Shown: in pieces, positions 10,439 to 23,000 of the stretch
Position numbering within the stretch: the stretch's first letter is position 1
Layout of the letters: every line of letters begins with the position of its first letter
Source: Enoplolaimus lenunculus
Taxonomy: Eukaryota; Nematoda; Enoplea; Enoplida; Thoracostomopsidae
Reading direction: 5' to 3'
Assembly: GCA_030248215.1 (NCBI GenBank)
Contig: JASANG010002650.1
Span: 93,851-157,850, forward strand
Length of the DNA stretch: 64,000 bases
Position numbers and translations under genes: made by a program
The notes under the pieces: generated by a model
Databases searched by the model: none
What the model was told of the DNA's origin: nothing
The model's input: only the letters and a program-made list of their open reading frames with translations

Positions 10439-12574
10439 TAGATGGGCATCGGATATCCGGATATGAAAAATTTCCGGATATTCGAAATGTTTGCAATTAT
10501 TTGCATTGTTCCGCCATTTATTTTAGTGAAATCTTTCGTCCCAAACACCAGTTTGGTCCAGTTAGCAACTGTGACGTCACAAACGCGAATGTATAGACGT
10601 TTTAAACTTTATTTCGACGAAGAACAGCTAATCAAAATCTGTTCTATTTGCGCTCAAGCACGTATTATGGCCGCCTTGAAAAATAGTTAGTGTTCAAAAC
10701 GACCCAGTTGCCAGCTGGAACAAATAGCGTTTGAGAGGTACGACATATATATTATAGATGGGCACCACCGGATATCCGGATATCTGGATTGTATCCGAAA
10801 TGAAACGTGTATCCAGATATCCGCCGGATATCCGAAATGCTTTTGTCTAAAATTTTTTTGGAATAATTTGCATGGTTTCACCACCAAAGTAGCTGGAGCT
10901 GACGAAAAAAATTCTGCATCCAAACCTCAGTCAGAATATTAAACCACATTCTTGCACAATTGTTCCATGATGATTCAAAATCTTTATTTCTTAAACAAAA
11001 ATTGTAATAATAGAAACCTCTACGGCACTAAAAGTAACATGGGCCTGAGTTTCTGTAGAATTCGATATACGGCTGGGTTTCACACAGGTCTAGCTTTATA
11101 TTTAAATTCAACGCAACGCTAATTTACCTCTGGGACGTTTTAGCGGTTTTATTTAACACAAAGTTTTTCTGAGTTAACACTTCGTGTATCCGAGAATGAT
11201 AATAGCAAGTTTACTGAGAACAGCATGGTATAGACTACAGATGAACACCGGATATCCGGTCCGGATAAGAAAAATGTCTAAGGACCCCTACTTTACAATT
11301 TGTGCCCACTCCCCATATAAATTTTTTGTGATAAAATGATATGGTCATTCATTACCTTACAACGTGTCTTCTCATCATAATACTTTCGTTATAAAATAGG
11401 GTCCTACCTTATAATTTTCCCGCTAAGAAAATTTTTTGGAGAAAAATTGCGTTTCAAAATATTTACCATCCCGCCCATTTAGAAAGTTCTGGATCCGCTG
11501 CTGAAAGCACGACACCAGTATAAGTAACATGGGTTGATGTTTGTACGACTTAGCGTAAGTGTATTTCAATCTGATTATTTGTTCTTGAAACTAAAACGAT
11601 TAATGTATATATAGTTCGAGGGAAGAGTTATATTGGATTGAATCTCTATTGCAGTGGTTTAAATAAGACAAACGACAAGCCAAATCAACTCAAATTTAAG
11701 TTGTCAACGCAAGTATTTATTTAGTAGTCTGTAGCAATCTTCTAAACTGAATACCCAGAACTATTGAGGTGCTGCAGTGACTAGTGAGTGACCCGAATAA
11801 GAGGTGAGACTGATATTTATTTGACCTCTCCAGAAAATACCCCCTGTTATTCGGTTACGGACTGTTATTTATTTTTAACCCACGCTCCGCCACCCTTCGT
11901 TACTTATACATATTTGGTCCTGGTTTCATTTATGCGCTACAATTTTGACATTTATGGACTCTAATTAGGGTTTAGGGACTCTATGCGCTTACAGACTCTT
12001 ATTAGGGATACGGACTCCTATTGATTGGGACTCAAAATGGGTACCCCCTCTTATTCGGGTCACTACAGTACTGCACTCAAAATAATATTTCTATTTAAGA
12101 AAAGTTTCTTACACTTGAGAAATATGATTAGCAAGGTGCACTTGAAAAGTATTTCGGTTATAACAGAAATGTTTTCAAAAAAACATTTTGAAAAACGTTT
12201 TCCAGTTTTTTTAGAAAAATTGTGTTAAATATCAGCAATACTTTTCAGATTTGCCACAGAAAATACTTTTCTGAATAAATTCAGAAATACTTTTTTGTGT
12301 GTGGCATAATAAATTCCAATTTTTAGAATTTTAACTTTTATACTCATATCAAGTTGTTTTAGGGTCAGAGTACTTACTTTAGAGCAACAAGGTAAAAAAG
12401 TGCTTAAGAAACGAAAATTGAGGTTCGGAAACTGAAAAAACAAAAATCGAGTTTCGGATATCCGAAATGGAAAATTTCGTTTCGGATATCCGGATATATA
12501 CGGATATCCGGATAAATATCCGGCAAGAATTGCCGGATATTTGGATATGAAACAATATCCGATGCCCATCACTA
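10439..12574. mobile_element. Element bounded by TAGATGGGCATCGGATATCC inverted ends
   Basis: The left end TAGATGGGCATCGGATATCC at 10439 pairs with GGATATGAAACAATATCC and GATGCCCATCACTA at the right (to 12574). CCGGATATCCGG palindromes recur at 10450-10490, 10770-10835, 11233-11257 and 12455-12545, so several related copies may be nested here. Ends resembling (C)AGTGATGGGCA are common in hAT-type MITEs, but I cannot confirm the 8-bp duplication. A GTGACCCGAATAAGAGG MITE is inserted at 11781-12068. No transposase frame is visible. Confidence 0.55.
11781..12068. mobile_element. TA-target MITE, CTGTAGTGACCCGAATAAGAG family, copy 1
   Basis: The right end is CCTCTTATTCGGGTCACTACAG followed by TA, with its inverted partner GAGTGACCCGAATAAGAGG on the left. 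The interior contains GATATTTATTTG, GGACTCCTATTGATTGGGAC and CCGCCACCCTTCGTTAC, shared with the copies at 14509-14949 and 17285-17730. Confidence 0.75.
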
Positions 12575-13160
12575 ATATATGTTACATTACCCGCCTTTAC
12601 GCCACATATTACAACGCTTAATGTATAAGTTGACTTTAGACTAATTTAAAATTCAATTATTTCATTCAGCCTGTGCTTTAGTTTTTAATACTAAATAGCT
12701 GTCAAAAATGTTTTGGCTGCAGGAAACTCGATATGAAAGCAACACTTTTCAACATAACACTCTTGCCAGCCGTATCCAGCTATCATTGCGAATTGACAGT
12801 ATACTTAAAAAAATAAGTTTCGTATTTACTCAAAATGCGAGACAGGAAAATGCTATACTGTTTTAGACGGCCGCTTGCTCGCACACAAAGAGAAAGACAT
12901 CTTAGTGTTTGAGATAATTTTTCGTCGTCGCTCTTTGCTTAAATTTTTTAAGTTTACGTAACACAGTTTTATAACACATTTTACTAAAATATTTGGAAAC
13001 AAGTGGTTATTGATTTAATTTAAGGCAAACGGAAACTGTTAAGGCAAACGGAAACTGATTCACACAAAAAATGAACCAAGAAACACGTTTTCGACCCTGT
13101 ATAACCAGGGCAGGCAAAGTTAAAAATACCGAAATATTTCTAAAAACCTATTGAAAATCT

Positions 13161-13665
13161 CAGCATATTTAGCAATCAAACGAGTATCCCAGATTATATT
13201 TCAAGAAGGTACAACTTCCCTTAGCATAATTAGAAATCAAAAGAGTATCCCAGATTGTATTTCAAGAAGGTACAACTTCCCTTAGCATAATTAGAAATCA
13301 AAAGAGTATCCCAGATTGTATTTCAAGAAGGTACAACTTCCCTTAGCATAATTAGAAATCAAAAGAGTATCCCAGATTGTATTTCAAGAAGGTACAACGT
13401 CCCTTAGCATAATTAGAAATCAAAAGAGTATCCCAGATTGTATTTCAAGAAGGTACAACTTCCCTTAGCACAATTAGAAATCAAAACAGTATCCCAGATT
13501 GTATTTCAAGAAGGTACAACTTCCCTTAGCATAATTAGAAATCAAAAGAGTATCCCAGATTGTATTTCAAGAAGGTACAACTTAAATCAAGGTACAAACC
13601 CTTAGCATAATTAGCAATCGAACGAGTATCTCGGATTTTATTATAAGAAGGTACAACTTCCATTA
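13161..13665. repeat. 61-bp tandem array, about 8 units
   Basis: The unit contains GAGTATCCCAGATTGTATTTC, AAGAAGGTACAACTTCCC and TTAGCATAATTAGAAATC. Inner units are nearly identical with a constant 61-base period; the first and last are more diverged (AGCAATC, CGAACGAG), as expected when an array grows from its middle. It ends about 250 bases upstream of the astacin start codon. Confidence 0.9.
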
Positions 13666-13921
13666 GAAAATTGCCCCGAAAATAATTTTCGTCTCTCAAT
13701 TCTATATTTACAGTACACTGTTATACATCTCCGGTATACCCGTTGTACGCCACTGCAAGCATTATTTACAGATTTTTATATTATCACCGATACAGATGTT
13801 TAAACCAGCACTAAACGCTAAGAGCTGCACAATTATTTCAGGATGTTAATAAGAAACTATTACAATATGAAATAAAATAACCAACAAAACTTTACCAGAA
13901 ATCTTTACCATTGTTTAAAAA

Positions 13922-14062
13922 ATGAACACTGCCTGCGACGTACAACGAACTGCGTGTGCTATTTTCTCCTCAATATGGTTCGCAACGCCGCTTTTAAGTT
14001 TGATCCTTGTTTACAACTCAGTGTTGGTCTCTGGCGTGACCGAAAACGGCACTCGTTTTAAT
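13922..14062 (+). CDS. Astacin exon 1: start codon and signal peptide
   Basis: The ATG opens a frame with a hydrophobic leader (FATPLLSLILVYNSVLV, about residues 20-36) and a glycosylation motif (NGT). A GTAAAG donor after 47 codons leaves phase 0; a second donor (GTAAAC after 14098) is also in phase 0 and would add 12 codons. The CTTTACCAG a few tens of bases upstream could be a trans-splice acceptor. Assignment rests on position, the leader and phase, not on conserved residues. Confidence 0.6.
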
Positions 14063-17000
14063 GTAAAGTCAAAATTCTGCCTATGTCACTTGCAGGATGT
14101 AAACGGATAGTAAAAATAACGCAAACCGAATTAAAAACCGTATAGTAAACCAAATAATGACAACAGAAACCGGTAACACTGATGACGAATACTTCATAGT
14201 TTAAAAGGTTAAAAAAATCATTTATTTTTCTGAAAATACCATTGAGGAATGCAAATATTCAACGGGCTTTCTAAATTTTTAAAGAAAAAAGTACTCTGGT
14301 TGCACGTACGTTATTCAAATATTACAAATTCAGCATATTTTTTAGAAAAATCGGATTATATACACGTGAATTAAGGACTATAAGCATAAAAATATCTTTA
14401 ATTTCCGTTACTTCTACAACGGAAACGAACACCGATAGGTTTAGAGTAAGCTATTCGGATCATTATGTTACGAGTAAGCTATTCAGAACGTATAGGTCTT
14501 TAATTCTGTTGTAGTGACCCGAATATGATGGGGACTGATATTTATTTGGTAACTCCAGAGGGTACCTCCTCTCATTCGGTTATGGCATGTTATTTATTTT
14601 TACCCGCCCTCCACCGCCCTTCGTTGCTGATATATCACCTGCATTGCAACTATCCGTTGAATTAATCGTTTATTTGTCTTGTATAAAAAGCTTGAGAGAT
14701 AATGCAAGGTTATATTTAGGAATGTACTTTCGAAAATTAAGTATGCTTTAAACTTTTGCACTCAACTTTATTTAATCCTGAAGTCATTTATACATTACAA
14801 TTAGAGGTAATTGCCATTAATGTACTCTAATTCCGGTTTAGGGACTCAATCTTCTTATGGACCCTTATTAGATATACGGACTTCTATTGATTGGGACTCA
14901 AAATGGAGATCCCCTTCGTATTAACCTCCTCTTATTCGGATCACTACAGTATCACTGGTTAAGTTGATTGTAGTAAGACTTTACATCTAACAATGAACTG
15001 TAGCTAATACTGGCAAGTATTGAAGTCAAGAAGTGTTTGGAAGCAATTTAATTTTTACGTTTTTTAATTTAAGTTTTGTTGTATCAGATACATAATTTTG
15101 GTTGTGAAATTAGACCAGAAATTTTAGATAACATCTTTCTGCTCTTGTACACTTCCTCCGCAGGATCTGCAGGCTCAGTTTTAGACTTTAGGTTTGTGAA
15201 AAGATTCACCTAAGCCTGAACCTCAGCCTAGACCTTCGCCAATGCCTTTACTCAAATCCAAGTCAAAACTATAGTCTATTTCTCAAAAATTTGGGACAAG
15301 CACGCAACAACCCATTTTTTTTATTTTAGCATAACAAAAAGGGTATTTAAAGTTCGAATGCTTAACAAAGTCTGAACCTAATCCTGAACCTTCGCCAAGG
15401 CCTTTGCCTAAGTCAAAGTCTGAGAATAAACCTAAGCCTATGCCTTAAATTTAAATGTGGGGGCAACTGCGCAACAACCCATTTTTCAATTTTAGCATAA
15501 CGAAGAGTATGTTTCAAGTTCGAGCACACGTAGGATCGCTTCAAACACTTCAACGATCTCAAACCGCGAATCAAACTTGACTGATATTTTTCAAAATAAC
15601 ACCAACCAATTGAATTCACAGAAAGTGCACAGAAACACAGATAAAGAAGCCAGACATCCAATTAACAAACAATACGGTAATATGTTCAAAACTCTAGAAA
15701 GCAACAGTTTGGTAAGGATCACTACTTATCGTTGCTCGGCAACTAGTAGTGACCCGACAATTCGCACCCACTACTAGAGTTATCCTTTGGATTACATATA
15801 GGCTTACAGGCTACGGTAGTTGTCGGTAGACGAGTTGTCGGGCGATGAGTTGTTGTAGACTCGTATCGGGAACCATTGTGAATTTACAAATCATTTGAAT
15901 AATTTTAATTGTTGATAAAAATTATGACCCATGTTACTTTAAGGGGCGGCCAGGTTTCTGGTGGGTCCATAAAAAAGAAGGTTTAGATTCCAGGTTACAT
16001 TTTTTGCTTAGGCTAGGCTTAGGAATACACTTAATCTACTGTTACACCCCTTAAAGTAACATTGGCCAAAATTATAATAACGTAAATTTTGGCAAGTTTA
16101 TTTCTTGTATTTCAGAGTGAACCACAAGTCGTAATAACATATTTCACTATGAAGCTTTAACCAATAGATTCAGGCCCGCGGGCAGAGGAGTCATAGGAGC
16201 ATATATACCTCGCAGGAAAATACTGCCCCTTCTACAAATGCTTTTTCCCGCCTGTATGTCATGTAAATCCATGTAAAACCATTGCATACCCTTCCTGAAA
16301 TTATTAAATATGTAACTTAAGCACAAAACAATACAAATGACGCGAAATTCGACGAGGATGATTGGATATTTGAAAAATCGAAAACTTTCGGCCAATCAGA
16401 TCAAGATTTTCACGGCGTCAAAGAAACCATTGCGTTGATCTCAGAAATTGAAGCTATCCAGCATCATAGACGTGAAAATGAAGACAATACTGCCGAAATC
16501 GTACGTATTAATAGTTTTTATCTTATTGCTTAGTTACTGAGATAAAGCAGTTACAACAATTCAAATTTAACTAAACTTGCATAAGGAACACTTAAATGGC
16601 TGGACGGAGTAATTAAGCTAAAATTGCAAGTTTTACAAGATTAACATATTTTTAAGTTTTAAGTTAAACTTATTTTTGGCTTAAGTAACAAGTGCATCCC
16701 AGAAACTATATGTATCTAAGAGTTTATTAAGTTTAGCTGAAACTAAAAATATGTAAGATTTGAAATGAGTTTCAGCGCAAACCTATCTGTTCGTTTAGTT
16801 ATAACCTAGATAGTTTAGTTAGAAACTGTTGGATTAGCTTCAGGTGATATCAAGTTAATTTAAGCTCTTTGAAAAGCATGTGTTTACTTTCAGCTAAAGT
16901 TTTGTCGCTAATCGAAGTAGTGATAATTCAGAGCTCGCCATATTTCAAATGAATAAATTTGAAAAACCTGTTGTAAATGACACGCTGTGTGGCTTTTAGA

Positions 17001-20000
17001 ACGAATTTCTGGCTAGTAATATTACAGGAACCAATCGCTCAACAATCAACAACAAACAATTCTGATTATCCTGAGGAACAAAACCATCATTTTGAAGGTG
17101 AGCGTACACATAGAAAACACAATTTCTGAATTTCATACAAGAAACTATTAGCATAAAAAACAAACAAGTTTATTTCAAATGTGGACATTTTTTTCTGAAA
17201 ATGGAGACAAACCAGTTATTTGGTTGCGTGACTATCACTTTTCTCTAAAATGTAAGCAAACTTTCTTTCGTTGAGTGGTAGGTACTGTATTGACCCGAAT
17301 AAGAGTGGGGGTAATAGGAGGGGGGTCCCCATTTTGAGTACCGATCAATAGGAGTCCGTATCCCTAATAAGATTCCGTAAGCGGATAGAGTCCTTAAACC
17401 TTAATTAGAGTCCATAAATGTCAATTATCCCTAATTGTAGCGCATATATGATTCCAGGTCCAAATAATTTGACTTCGATACTTTAAAGCGTACTTAATAA
17501 GTTTTGAAAGTACATTACAACGTATAGCCTTGCATTATCGCTCAAGCTAATGACACAACACAAACAAACATTTAATTTAACGGACATTTGCAGTACCGGA
17601 TATATATCAGTAACAAAGGGTGGCGGAGAGTGGGTTAAAAATAAATAACAGTCCGTAACCGAATAATAAGTGGGTACCCTCTGGAGAGGCCAAATAAATA
17701 TCAGCCCCCCTCTTATTCGGGTCAATACAGTAGAAATAACGAGCAACTCGTTAACTCATTCTGCTCGGAAAATATTGTGCCGGTGGTGATAGATGTTATC
17801 TGATTAAAACATTTCTAACGCCGTGAGGACTCTGAACAAACGTTAGTTGTTTGATTTATCCTGTGACCAGCTTAGTTATTCAATATTTCAGGCGATATTG
17901 TCTTATGGCCATCTCAAGCCAGTTCGTTGTTGGAGTCGGTCCTCGAATCCAATCAACATCCAACTCGACAGAAACGAAAATTCATTCGCGGTGGATCATT
18001 ACGGTGGGACCCACGGCAGCCAATTCCGTACGCGTTTGATAAATCACACAGTAAGGTTTTCGATTATCACTAAAATGAATTATGCAAATTAGTGCTTCAC
18101 AAACAGAACCCAATAACGCAAACGAAACCCTCTGACCACATCCCGTATTCTGAAAATGTGTATAGCACCGAATCCTAATTCTAGTACAGTCTTTAACCTA
18201 CAGTTATCTATTTCGTGCGTTTAACACTTAAAGTTGCGCTATCCGTCACCATACGAAATAGTGTGTGAGGTATTAATGCGGGGTTCACGTTACTACTTGT
18301 GCATTTGGTACCTATTTTTTTACCTTACCCATACTTGGTGACAAGTATTTTCACGATACCCATATGGGTAAGTATTAGTACTACATAGCTAGTGGTACTT
18401 TCTGTCGACCTACCCATATGGATAGCTCTAAAATTTTGATTACACCCCGTATGGATTGCGGTTTTGTCCGCAAGATACCCATATGGGTTTCATTTTAACA
18501 GTGGCTACAGAAATTTTTTAAAATGTTTGTTTTGTCGTGTTATTTTGCTTGTTTGGATAGCTAGTATTTGTGCTTTTAAACTTTGTGTAGGGTGGGTCCA
18601 CAGTTCTGGTAGATGTTTTATTTCCATAAATAAATATCGGATTAATCACTCGAGTAGGTCCCAACGGTTCCTGGTGTTGTGTTAAGTTAGGACTGCTTAT
18701 CGATAACGAGTTGTATATAATTTGTTGAAAATCGGGGCACACAAGCATGTGAGACTTGCTTGTCCGTTATGAGCGCATGCAATGTAGTGCAGCGCGGAAA
18801 TATCCCATAATTTGTTTATACGGAATGTTTAAAGTATAGGCAGCCTTTACCTGCACATTATGCCTGCGAAATGCCCTAAAACAGGCGTATTTAACCAGGA
18901 CCTTAACATAATACAAAAGCAGTATTAATCCTTAAAATTTGCTTGTAACAGCAAGAAGAACACTAGATATGTCTTTTACGTTTTTATCGTTTAATATTTT
19001 TACAAAAAATAACTAATAATTTGCTATCCATATGTGTTGGTGCAAAATACCTAAGAAACCCATATGGGTAGCAAAACAGCGGTTAGCAATCCATAGCTAC
19101 AGCTGATACTTACCCATATGGATAAGTAAGAGCTAGCTAGCTATACGCATGGATTGTATTTATCACCTGCTATGGGTTGGTGAAAAAACAGGTACCAAAC
19201 GCACAAATGGTTACGTGAATCCCGCATAATGCACGACACCGTAATGGTAATTAGCCCAAAACAGCAACAACATCTGTAAAAATTAACTCAATAGATTTGG
19301 CAAAGACTACGGCAGAAAATCAACCTCTGGCCTACAGACACTATTCGGTTTAAAGAAAATAACCCTAAAGTTTTACAAACGCAATTTCATTCGTTTAACT
19401 TGAATATAAAACTCGAAAGTCTAAAGCTCACTGTAAGCCAATTAAAAATCCGCATTCGCTTGAGCGTTATGTGCACATACAATATTGTATTTTGACAGAA
19501 GTGTATGCTTGCTGGCAGTATACTTGTCAATATATAATCGACTATAAATGCAGTTGAATGTGCGCTGTTTTTAGTAGTTTATCGTTTGCTTAAGAATACG
19601 AAGGTTATTAATCAAAACAGTAACCTGCTTGCGCTTCCAGCTGCTTTAGTTAAAACGTCTGATAATCTCGATCGATCCTATTTTAGACTGACTTGCAGCA
19701 TTTGCACGATTCGTTTTTTTATTTAGCCAAATATACAATCGGCAAAATTGAAACAGCGCTACGATTTTGGCAAGCGAATACGTGTTTGAAGTTCGAACGG
19801 CGTATTCGACACAATGCCGAAAGCAACGAGAATGTCATTGTGTTTAGCACATCAGATGGGTAAGTCGCGTTGGAGTTGGTTAATATTTTTATAATTGTTT
19901 TCCGTTTAGACAATTTATAATTGTGGCACAAAATTGAGACAATAACAAGAATATAAATAAATCTCAATTTCAACAAGTCATTAAGATTTTCCCTTGGGTT

Positions 20001-23000
20001 GTTACTATACCTATTAAACTTTAACCATAGCGTTATAAAACTTATTTGGATTAAAAATTTATTAGGCTATTGGTATGACTCACCCTGAAATCACACAAGC
20101 ACACAGCATGGAATTATAGCGAATTTAGAATTTTGTGGTAAAAAAATTCAAAATTAAATTGAACGATGCCCTGTTAAATGTTACCAATTATTTTTTAGTG
20201 CATCAGATAAATATGAAGTAAAATTTTCAGTGACCAAATTAGCGCTGCCTAAAACTTCACAATGACGTTTCGAACTGTCAAGGAGGGGCGTTCAATAAAC
20301 TTGAGTTTTGTAGTTTTTGGCTTGTTGGGAAACCACGATGCGATCGGTAACCGCTGAAGAACTTGATTAAAAGCCGCTGACTTGGTGCACATGCGGCAAC
20401 TTACAAATTCATCAGTTTATATCAGCAAATAATTAGTGAACCTGGTACAAGAAAATTTTGGTAATCAGTCGCTCCGAAGTTCTCGTGAAACTTTAGCTGC
20501 GATATTCTAGTATAATCCCTTTTTACGGTATTACGTTAAGTCAGTGTAGCGGCTACCGCTCTCTCGTACCTGCATAGCGGGGTCCCGGACAAGTGGGGGA
20601 AGCTGGCAAAACCGATCCGCCACGCGATTTCACAAAATTTACGCGTTCAGCGCAATTCAGGTTAAAAATTGCGTTATTCACGCTTACCGCACTTCGCTCT
20701 CGCTTCGCTCAAGAGTTTTCTTTTGTCAGTATATATCGCGCCCTGAGTGTAGGCTCATTTTCTGAATAAACTGATGTCCCTCTTGGTGAAACCTTACAAA
20801 AGGGACACATTTCGCAAGTGTGGGCAATGATCCACTAGCGGCGACACGCTTTCCACCTCTGATGTGTATTGGTAATGGGTTGAATGGGGTTGGATGCGGG
20901 GCTTTGCCCCACTTTACGAATGGCATATATGACCGCACCTGAAATTGAACATCCAACAGAATTTGAGTATTGTACATGTTTCAGATGCGCATCAAACGTG
21001 GGGAAATCCCCGCAAGGCGGAATACAATTTGTATCATTGGCTCCAGAGTGTCTAAAGGTAACTAAAATACATTAATACATCATAATTCTTAAGTTTGAGT
21101 ACTCGCTTGGCAAAATGTAATAGTGCTGCAGATTTTATACTGTAGTGACCCCAAAAAGGTGGATAATAAGTGGTGTTCGCATTTTAAGTCCCAATTAATA
21201 ACAGGCGGTATATCTAACTAGAGACCGTCAGCGGATTGAGCCTTTAATTTTAAATAAATTCTATAAAACAGACCGAAGAAGAAAAAGACCAAGAATAGTC
21301 TAGACTGCTCAAATATTCAACAGACACTGCGACAATCTCAAAACCTTTATTAAATCCACAAAAACATCAAAAGGCATAGTAATCAACAAAAATGTTTGTA
21401 GCAATCAGTTCCGCACAAGATAAACACATAAAAATAATGGTGTTGGTTCTAACTAGAATGTAGCGAAGTAAAAATAATGAGTCATCCACGTTATACCGTC
21501 TACGCTACTGTAAAAAATTGTCCACCCACTTGTTTGCAAGGGCGGTACAGAACAATACTGTGTTTAGAATATTTGGACTTTGCAAGAGGGCATACATAGC
21601 TACCCTGTTATTGCGATAGTCCCTTCGTAGAGAGCAGGAACAATGTAGACACTGTTTGGACACAGTGTGTGACAATGAATATGTCAAAACATAATTTTTC
21701 ATCAGCATACAGATCGCACGGAATTTTAATTTTAAACCTCAGTTAGTCGATTTGTGGCCTTCCAAATTTTAAAATTTGAAGTCAAATTTTGACCTGTAAA
21801 ATTTAAAGTAAGCCGTTTGCGTGACCTTTCGATATGTTAATCAAACTTTACTTTCAATCCTTGAGCTGAAAGTTCACTTGTACATTGCACCCTGTTGCAT
21901 AAAATACGTATACCGTAAACCGTATCTTGTTATATACAGCGTTAAATTTTATGTTACATGTATGGAGTTATATATTTAAAATCAGTAAAAAATTGTTGGG
22001 CCTCGGACAAAAAATCGGGATCGCAGGTCATCTCGGTTTTGTAGTATAAGCGGATATTAAAAATAGGGACCGGATCGCACTTGTCTATGCAGTTTAAAAC
22101 GCTATGTTGCTGCTACATCCTATGCGCAGCTCACATTATAAATTTTTGCCACAAAATGAGAAATCGGCAACCCTACCTTAACGCTGTAAAAATTTTAAGA
22201 CGCAACTCATTTATAGTGTGTAACATCATAATAACACACAATTCAAACACAAACTGTTTGTATCGTGTTTGTGTTTGTTAAATTTGGTGATGACAAGTGT
22301 TGACCCTACCCAAACGCTTATCACAGAGCAATTTGTGACAAGTGTTACGGTAGGGTTAACAGAAAAAAGTGTTAGTGTAGGGTTAACGAGTGACAATTTT
22401 AAAATTTGCCACGCGTTAACCCTACCTTATGACCCATTTTGTGACAGTCTTTAAAATTATATTGTGAATGGTGCATAACTGCGGCAGCTTGGAACACGTA
22501 TTGTCCAAGTTGATTCGACGTCAACACAAAATTTTGTAATCCGAATAGCGGTTATTTCGACAAAATGTGAATGTAACAAGACATTGACTTACAAATGACT
22601 GATCTCAAGCGATTATAGTATACAAATAGCCATTTGTCATATAATATTGCGAGACTTATGCGAATATCATATGATATTCCAAAATTGTAATAAATATCAT
22701 ATGATATTATGCAGGACGACGGAATTTGTGCGCGCTAATAAAACAGTAAAAGTCAGATAATGCAGCATTAGATGATTTCAAAAGTTGAATTAGCTTCTAC
22801 GTTTTTGTATCTCGCCGAATTTTTCCCAAAATTTATTCCTAAAGTACATATAATTCAAATTTCAAATTTTAGTATCATATGACATTCTACAGTACAATCA
22901 AGCAAGTCTTACCACAACTTTGCAGGCATTTTCAAACATATCATATGTGTACTCGCAGACAATATTTAGACTATCATATGATATTGCAGTACAAACAGTA

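Noticed and set aside
12225-12572. 115-codon minus-strand frame (GYPYISGYP...)
   Set aside because: Built from CCGGATATCCGG palindromes at a transposon end.
13161-13665. CRISPR-like repeat array
   Set aside because: Units are contiguous with no unique spacers; this is a tandem repeat in eukaryotic DNA. The same holds for 45829-46332.
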